DNA of 45,066 nucleotides from Paracoccaceae bacterium (GTDB taxonomy: Bacteria; Pseudomonadota; Alphaproteobacteria; Rhodobacterales; Rhodobacteraceae), in contig JASBSV010000030.1 of NCBI GenBank assembly GCA_030148745.1, positions 1 through 45,066 of the forward strand, read 5' to 3'. Positions 39,306 to 45,066 of this stretch are shown here, one piece after another. The translations under genes and the position numbers were made by a program. The notes beneath the pieces are model-generated. The model did no database searches, was not told the origin of the DNA, and saw nothing but the letters and a program-made list of their open reading frames with translations. The first letter of the stretch is position 1, and every line of letters begins with the position of its first letter.

Positions 39306-40199
39306 TTACTGCGCCGCGTTACGCTGCGCCGCCATCCCGCTCAGGTAATCTGAAAACTCGTCGCGCAGATCCGGCCGCGACAGGCCAAAGGCCACCGTCG
39401 CCTGCAAAAATCCGGCCTTTGAGCCGCAATCGAACCGCTGGCCCCGAAAACGGAACCCATAGACATCGCGATCAGCTTCGATTTCATCGGCGATCGCATC
39501 AGTCAGCTGAACCTCGCCGCCGGCACCGGTCTTGATCCGGTTGAGGTTCTGAAGAACCTTGGGCGTCAGGATATAGCGCCCGATCACAGCCAGGTTCGAC
39601 GGCGCCGACCCCGGCTGAGGTTTTTCAACCATGCCCTTGACCGACACCATCGAGCCCATGTCCTCTTTCACGTCGATGATACCGTAAGAAGATGCTTTTT
39701 CCGGGGGCACTTCCATCGTCGCCACCATGCTGCCGCCGGTTTCGGCATAGGCTTCGACCATCTGTTGCAGGCACGGTTTTTCCGCCGCGATCACGTCATC
39801 GGGCAGGATGACGGCAAAAGGTTCATTGGTAATCAGCCGCCTTGCGCACCACACCGCGTGACCCAGACCCAGCGCCTTGTGCTGGCGGATATAGGCGATC
39901 GCGCCGGATTCCATATTGGTGGATTTGAGCGTCTCCAAAAGCTCGGTCTTGCCCCGTTTACGAAGCGAGGCTTCAAGCTCGGGCGCGACGTCGAAATAAT
40001 CTTCCAGCGCGTATTTGCCGCGCGATGTGACAAAGATGAATTCCTTGATCCCGGCGGCGCGGGCCTCGTCGATGGCGTATTGGATCAGCGGCCTGTCGAC
40101 CAGCGTCATGATCTCTTTGGGCACCGATTTAGTCGCCGGAAGAAATCTGGTGCCCTGACCGGCGACCGGAAAAATAGCTTTCGTAACTTTACGCCGCAT
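39306..40199 (-). CDS. galU: UTP-glucose-1-phosphate uridylyltransferase GalU
   Basis: A 297-residue enzyme making UDP-glucose from UTP and glucose-1-phosphate, precursor for polysaccharides. TKAIFPVAGQGTRFLPATKS at the N-terminus is the nucleotide-binding signature; LGHAVWCARR, VILPDDVI and YGFRFRGQRFDCGSKAGFL are conserved. Start 40199 (MRRKVTKAIF) is preferred over the ATG five codons earlier, as it has GGGGTAAGG upstream and gives normal length. A 103-base gap separates it from the upstream glycosyltransferase gene and could hold a promoter. Confidence 0.95.
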   Translation of the reverse strand: MRRKVTKAIFPVAGQGTRFLPATKSVPKEIMTLVDRPLIQYAIDEARAAGIKEFIFVTSRGKYALEDYFDVAPELEASLRKRGKTELLETLKSTNMESGAIAYIRQHKALGLGHAVWCARRLITNEPFAVILPDDVIAAEKPCLQQMVEAYAETGGSMVATMEVPPEKASSYGIIDVKEDMGSMVSVKGMVEKPQPGSAPSNLAVIGRYILTPKVLQNLNRIKTGAGGEVQLTDAIADEIEADRDVYGFRFRGQRFDCGSKAGFLQATVAFGLSRPDLRDEFSDYLSGMAAQRNAAQ

Positions 40200-40302
40200 A
40201 CCCTTACCCCACAAATACGCCGTTTAACCCGGGCTTTTTACGCCGCCAGTCTGGCACAACTATTGGCGCAAGCACAAGATTTTTGGCTCCACACCCGAAA
40301 TT

Positions 40303-41577
40303 TCAGCCTGCCTTTCCCGCGCCCGCCGGGTCATGGCCGCCGCCCAATCGCGCGTAAAAACCCCGCTGCGGCGAAACCCGCGCGATCTCCCGGCGCAGCC
40401 GGGTTTGAAAACGGGCGGCCTGAACCAGTGGCTGATCGCGCCGCGAGCGGCCAAAAATCCCCCCGGTTTGCAGCCAATAACCATCATCATGAAACCCCAC
40501 GTGATGAAAAAGCGCGGTCGGGCTGAACAGAAACAGGGTCACGCGCTGACCCTCGGCCACCAGCTGCTGCGCCCTTTTTTTTAACCGCGCGGCCTGATGC
40601 GGGCGCCCTGAAAGAACCTGTGTCGGCCCCTTGGGAAAGGCGGCAAAGCCAAGAAACTCTGACTGGCTGCGGCCCAGCGGCGGCAATGGTGTCAGTGCGC
40701 GCGCGCGCCCCTCCTCGAACCCTTCGGCAAGCGTTTCAAGCAACTTCTCGACAGCGGCCGGCTCGATCCGCCCATCGATCATATGTTGCAAAAGCCGAAA
40801 CCGCTGACGCTGCCTTGTCTGGTCAAAGATATCCTGCGCCGCACCATGCCTGCGTTGAAAAACCGCAGTGCTCGCGCCGATCTCGAAAAGGGTTCTGGGC
40901 ACCCGGTCAGCCCTGCGTCTGGGGCTTGGGGCAAATCCGTGATGAACTTCGGCCAGCGGCACGATGGCGGTATTGCGGCCCAGCGCGGACAGCCGCAGGT
41001 TTAGATCGGTCTCATCCAGATAAAACCGATACGCAGGATCAAAGCCGCCCAGCGCCGCAAGATCATCGCGCCGAAAGGCCATATTGGTCCCTTCTGTCTT
41101 GATCGCACAGTTCGGCCGGCTGCTCAGCACCGTGGGGCGCAAGGGATCGACGGCAAGCGGCGTTGCCTGACCATAGTGATCGACCGCGCGCGCCTTCCAT
41201 TGAAAACTAATCCCGTTGCGCCCGCGCACGAACCCGCCGGCTGCTGCCACAGCGTCACCGCTGAACCCATCGGCCAGCGCGCTCAGCCATGTCGGTTCGG
41301 GCACGGCGTCATCGTCGATGAAGGCAACGATCTCTCCGGCGGCCTGCTCAATCCCGCGGTTGCGGGCAAGCGATATATTCGGCTCTTCCAGTTGCACCGT
41401 CTTGATGCGCCCGGCCCAGCCCATGCGATCAACCGTGGCCAGCCCGGCAGCATCGGCAACCACGACAATCTCGAACGACGGGTATAGCAGTTGTTCCAGC
41501 CCCCGCAGACAGCGCCCCAGATCGCCGGGACGCCCGTGGCTGACGACGATTACACTGATCTGCGGCGGCGCGTTCAT
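40303..41577 (-). CDS. Glycosyltransferase family 2 protein with C-terminal extension
   Basis: A 424-residue protein. The GT-A domain occupies about 1-240 (ISVIVVSHGRPGDLGRCL, LARNRGIEQAAGEIVAFIDDDAVPEP with the DxD site, and YLDETDLNLRLSALG). A roughly 180-residue C-terminal region, rich in Arg and Gln, has no motif I can name. Start 41577 (MNAPPQISV) overlaps the kdsB stop by four bases; the longer frame lies within kdsB. It is translationally coupled to kdsB, so it may act on a Kdo-containing acceptor, which is inference. Confidence 0.87.
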   Translation of the reverse strand: MNAPPQISVIVVSHGRPGDLGRCLRGLEQLLYPSFEIVVVADAAGLATVDRMGWAGRIKTVQLEEPNISLARNRGIEQAAGEIVAFIDDDAVPEPTWLSALADGFSGDAVAAAGGFVRGRNGISFQWKARAVDHYGQATPLAVDPLRPTVLSSRPNCAIKTEGTNMAFRRDDLAALGGFDPAYRFYLDETDLNLRLSALGRNTAIVPLAEVHHGFAPSPRRRADRVPRTLFEIGASTAVFQRRHGAAQDIFDQTRQRQRFRLLQHMIDGRIEPAAVEKLLETLAEGFEEGRARALTPLPPLGRSQSEFLGFAAFPKGPTQVLSGRPHQAARLKKRAQQLVAEGQRVTLFLFSPTALFHHVGFHDDGYWLQTGGIFGRSRRDQPLVQAARFQTRLRREIARVSPQRGFYARLGGGHDPAGAGKAG

Positions 41578-42356
41578 ATCAATCCGATATCGGCCATCAT
41601 CTTTTCGACCGCCGGTATATCTTCGGGGTTGTTCACCTCCCAAAAGGGCCGGCCCCGATCATCCACCTGCACACAGCGCACGGCGATCCCGTTTTCCAGA
41701 AACCGAAGCTGTTCCAGACCCTCGGCAAGCTCAAGACGGCCGGGGGGCAGCGCCCGGTACCGGGTCAATGCCGCGGGGCGATAGCCATAGACGCCGACGT
41801 GATGAAAGATCTCACCATCGCTGTCGCCGAACGGGATTACCTCTTTCGAAAAATAAAGCGCATCGCCCCGCCTATCAAAAACCGCCGTGGTCGCGCCGAC
41901 ACGCCCGGCGCGGCGGTCATCGCGCAGGGCGCGGCACATTTCGGGGCCGGCGCACAGAACCGGGGTTGCCACCATCACGCCGGGATCGTCTTTCATCGCG
42001 CCAATCAGCGACTCGATAAACCATGGCGGGGTCAGCGGCGCATCGCCCTGAAGATTGACGACGATGTCAAACTCCTGATCAAGCCCGTCCAGAACCGCCG
42101 CGCAACGCTCGGTTCCATTGGCGCAATCGCTGGGTGTCATCACAACCTCGGCGCCAAAGCCATCTGCCGCCGCCGCGATGCGGCCGTCATCGGTCGCCAC
42201 CACGACGCGGTCGGCGCCGGACACCTCGCAGGCGGCCTCCCATGTTCGCCGGATCAGGGATTTGGCGCCGCCGCTTGCGCCCCGCAATTCCGCCAGCGGT
42301 TTGCCCGGAAAACGGGCCGAGGCAAAACGCGCCGGGATCGCAAGCAAAACAGCCAT
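41574..42356 (-). CDS. kdsB: 3-deoxy-manno-octulosonate cytidylyltransferase KdsB
   Basis: A 260-residue enzyme forming CMP-Kdo from CTP and Kdo for LPS core or capsule. LLAIPARFASARFPGKPLAE is the nucleotide-binding signature; VVVATDD, NLQGDAPL and YFSKEVIPF are conserved catalytic regions. It shares one base with the cysQ stop (TGATG) and four with the next gene. Being located among glycosyltransferases, it may be a capsule-dedicated copy of the kpsU type or the only kdsB; the window cannot tell. Confidence 0.93.
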   Translation of the reverse strand: MAVLLAIPARFASARFPGKPLAELRGASGGAKSLIRRTWEAACEVSGADRVVVATDDGRIAAAADGFGAEVVMTPSDCANGTERCAAVLDGLDQEFDIVVNLQGDAPLTPPWFIESLIGAMKDDPGVMVATPVLCAGPEMCRALRDDRRAGRVGATTAVFDRRGDALYFSKEVIPFGDSDGEIFHHVGVYGYRPAALTRYRALPPGRLELAEGLEQLRFLENGIAVRCVQVDDRGRPFWEVNNPEDIPAVEKMMADIGLI

Positions 42357-43162
42357 CAGGGCGTCTTTAGCCGCACGCCGGGCGCATAGGCGATGAAGAA
42401 GGGGTTTTCATAGCCCGGTTTGCCGTAGCTCAGCGGGCTGTGATCATCAAAGCGCACCACCTTGCCACCGGCACCACGCAGAACCGCATCGCCGGCTGCG
42501 GTGTCCCATTCCATGGTCCGGCCAAGGCGCGGATAGATGTCAGCCTCGCCCGTGGCGACCAGACAGAACTTCAGCGACGATCCGGCGCTTTTCATGTCTT
42601 TAACGGCATATTTCGCGATATAGTCATCGGTGGCCTGATCGCGGTGCGATTTCGACGCCACGACCAAAAGCGCGTCATTGTCGGGTGTCGATACCGAAAG
42701 GGTTTTCAACGCCCCGGCCTGCGCTTTGTCCAGCGCGCCGGTTTCCTCAACCGCGGCGCCCGCGGCATTGGTATAAAACAGCCTTCCGCGCGCCGGGGCA
42801 TAAACCACCCCGCGCAGCGGCGCGCCGTTTTTCACATAGGCGATATTCACCGTAAAATCGCCGCGCCTTTTGATGAACTCTTTGGTTCCGTCCAGCGGAT
42901 CGACGATCAGAAACTCATCGGCTGTGTGGCTGTGCGATGCAGATTGCTCTTCGGTGACCACAAGAACCTCGGGAAATGCCTTGGCCAATCCGGCCGAGAT
43001 CAGGGCGTCGGCGGCTTCGTCGGCCGCAGTGACCGGGCTGTCATCGGATTTCGAGCGCACGTCGAAATCATCCGCCTGGTAGATTTTCATAATCTCATCG
43101 CCGGCCTCTAGGGCAAGACGGCGCATGATCGTCTCAAGTTTATTGAAATCCAAAACCGGCAC
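42356..43162 (-). CDS. cysQ: 3'(2'),5'-bisphosphate nucleotidase CysQ
   Basis: A 268-residue inositol-monophosphatase-fold enzyme that hydrolyses PAP, the by-product of PAPS use. SPVTAADEAADALI, VTEEQ, the metal site VDPLDGTKEFIKRRGDFTVNIA and the WDTAAGDAVLRGAGG motif are all present. It is the first gene of the leftward polysaccharide run that ends with a sulfotransferase, which generates PAP, so the pair makes functional sense. Confidence 0.93.
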   Translation of the reverse strand: MPVLDFNKLETIMRRLALEAGDEIMKIYQADDFDVRSKSDDSPVTAADEAADALISAGLAKAFPEVLVVTEEQSASHSHTADEFLIVDPLDGTKEFIKRRGDFTVNIAYVKNGAPLRGVVYAPARGRLFYTNAAGAAVEETGALDKAQAGALKTLSVSTPDNDALLVVASKSHRDQATDDYIAKYAVKDMKSAGSSLKFCLVATGEADIYPRLGRTMEWDTAAGDAVLRGAGGKVVRFDDHSPLSYGKPGYENPFFIAYAPGVRLKTP

Positions 43163-43283
43163 CTCGTCGTCTGGCGGTCAGACATTTTGTTGATAAACAC
43201 CGCTAGTGCCCTTATGATCCGGCGCTAAAGGAACGGCAAGAATTCCTTGGCATCCTGGCCCGAGCAGCAGGCAGAGTATCGCG

Positions 43284-44105
43284 ATGTTCCAGCAAGACAC
43301 ACGCCCGTCGAAGATAAATTCGGCCATCACTATTCTTGAGCTGATTTATCATTCAGTCGTGCGCAACATCCGAAAATCGCATGGAAACGCCTTGCTTGGC
43401 CTATTGTCGAACATGACCCAGACGCTGATCTTTGTCGGCGTGTTTTACTTTATGTTCTCGATCCTGGGGCTAAAGCGCAACTCGATCCGCGGTGATTTCC
43501 TGCTCTATATCATGTCCGGGATTTTCATGTTCATCACGCATGTCAAATCCATCGGCGCGATCGTCGGATCAGAAGGGCCGACATCGCAGATGATGAAACA
43601 CAGGCCGATGAACACCGTGATTTCCATCACCTCATCGGCGATTTCCACCCTCTATACACAGGTGTTTTCGGTCCTTGTGATCCTTTTTGTCTACGACATG
43701 ATGTATTCCAGCGTCGAAATTCAGAACCCGGTCGGCGCCTTTGCGATGCTGCTACTGGCCTGGGCGACGGGCTGTTCCATCGGGCTGGTCTTTCTGGCGA
43801 TCAAGCCTTGGGCGCCGGGGTTTGTCGGCATCGGATCACAGCTATATAACCGGGCGAACATGATCGCCTCGGGCAAGATGTTCGTGGCCAATCAGACACC
43901 GGCCCATATTCTGGTGCTCTTCACCTGGAACCCGCTTTTTCATGTCATTGATCAGGCGCGCGGGTTCACCTTTATCAACTACAACCCCCAGCACAGCTCG
44001 GTCGCCTATCCGATCTATGTGGCGATCGCCCTGACAATGATCGGCCTGATGGGTGAGTTTTATACCCGCCGCCATGCCTCGCAAAGCTGGGACGCGCACC
44101 GCTGA
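43284..44105 (+). CDS. ABC-2 type polysaccharide export permease
   Basis: A 273-residue membrane component of a polysaccharide ABC exporter (KpsM/Wzm/CtrC-like). Six hydrophobic segments are visible, beginning at about 37-60 (GLLSNMTQTLIFVGVFYFMF) and ending near 240-258. The N-terminus (ILELIYHSVVRNIRKSHGNALLG) matches capsule exporters, and WNPLFHVIDQARGFTFINYN is the conserved region before the last helix. It is divergent from cysQ. No ATP-binding partner or KpsE-like protein lies in the window, so those must be elsewhere. Confidence 0.87.
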   Translation: MFQQDTRPSKINSAITILELIYHSVVRNIRKSHGNALLGLLSNMTQTLIFVGVFYFMFSILGLKRNSIRGDFLLYIMSGIFMFITHVKSIGAIVGSEGPTSQMMKHRPMNTVISITSSAISTLYTQVFSVLVILFVYDMMYSSVEIQNPVGAFAMLLLAWATGCSIGLVFLAIKPWAPGFVGIGSQLYNRANMIASGKMFVANQTPAHILVLFTWNPLFHVIDQARGFTFINYNPQHSSVAYPIYVAIALTMIGLMGEFYTRRHASQSWDAHR

Positions 44106-44273
44106 CCGTCCCGTGCCAGCCTTCGCCCCGCGATCTGCATCCAACTCATTTTCCACGCCTTTCCGACCGCAAATAAACCGCAGGTTCAGACGGTAACGGC
44201 GGGCAATGCATAACATGTCCCAAACAATATCAAATTTTAGCATCTGATTTGCCGCTTCTCTGCCAACGAGCGC

Positions 44274-44302
44274 CTTGCAGCCCTTTACCCAGCTACTTAT
44301 AT
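44274..44302 (+). promoter_or_regulatory. Heat-shock (RpoH-type) promoter of dnaK
   Basis: CTTG at 44274-44277 and CTTATAT at 44296-44302 are 18 bases apart, matching the alphaproteobacterial RpoH consensus CTTG-N17/18-CYTATNT. It lies in the 307-base gap between the permease gene and dnaK. The remaining leader of about 105 bases holds a GC hairpin (GCCGG at 44313-44317 with CCGGC at 44332-44336). I see no ORF there worth calling. Confidence 0.75.
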
Positions 44303-44373
44303 ACGCTCGGAAGCCGGGTTAGGGGAATTCCCCGGCCCATTAACCATTGGGATCGGCACTGGGTGCCTTTTAG

Positions 44374-45066
<693 letters not shown>

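Noticed and set aside
43251-43283. GGAAC upstream of the ABC-2 permease as an EcfG promoter
   Set aside because: The bases 16-17 downstream read CATC/ATCC, not CGTT.

Overview
The window is alphaproteobacterial chromosome, most likely Rhodobacterales (Paracoccus/Rhodobacter/Roseobacter type). The evidence is the high G+C, the lptC-lptA-lptB-rpoN-hpf-ptsN order, the complete PhyR-NepR-EcfG general stress response (GSR) module, and the family make-up. No CRISPR array, rRNA, intact tRNA or insertion sequence was seen.

Layout. (1) 1-1017: end of an integrative element, with a truncated tyrosine integrase reading leftward, clustered GCTAGC-type repeats and a 46-base 3' fragment of a tRNA-Lys(TTT) gene as the attachment-site remnant. 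(2) 1.3-3.6 kb: a rhodanese/DsrE-like pair, a DUF502 protein and a DedA protein. (3) 3.7-20.6 kb: a dense general-stress island. It holds envelope and stress genes (PRC-barrel protein, AI-2E permease, CsbD, YihY, DUF2254, MscS, FNT channel, Crp/Fnr regulator, receiver-like protein, DUF1328, Dps) around the GSR core (phyR divergent from nepR-ecfG-histidine kinase-PLD). These are followed by a 60-residue membrane protein, a YqaE/Pmp3 protein and a YqjD/YqjE/DUF3618 operon headed by a 22-codon membrane micro-ORF. (4) 20.7-28.8 kb: a PepSY protein with a two-component system, a VIT family protein, a rhodanese, 3-hydroxybutyrate dehydrogenase, an exonuclease/endonuclease/phosphatase-family protein, a cardiolipin synthase and a frameshifted CDF metal exporter behind a MerR-type promoter. 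(5) 28.9-33.9 kb: RNase D-like nuclease, lptC-lptA-lptB, rpoN, hpf, ptsN. (6) 33.9-44.1 kb: a leftward surface-polysaccharide run (sulfotransferase, four glycosyltransferases, galU, kdsB, cysQ) with a divergent ABC-2 polysaccharide permease. (7) 44.1 kb to end: dnaK, truncated by the window, behind a heat-shock type promoter.

How the parts work together. The intergenic regions between 4.6 and 17.8 kb hold eight exact matches to the alphaproteobacterial EcfG promoter (GGAAC-N16/17-CGTT), plus four one-mismatch versions between 10.3 and 20.6 kb. Several are back-to-back pairs between divergent genes. So the GSR sigma factor sits inside a block of its own predicted targets. Two outputs stand out as possibly undescribed: a structured small-RNA candidate carrying an anti-Shine-Dalgarno sequence (about 10412-10590), and a perfect EcfG promoter that reads antisense through a degenerate receiver gene toward the Crp/Fnr gene (11842-11866). 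In the polysaccharide region, the sulfotransferase releases PAP, which CysQ would hydrolyse. KdsB supplies CMP-Kdo, GalU supplies UDP-glucose, and the ABC-2 permease would export the product.
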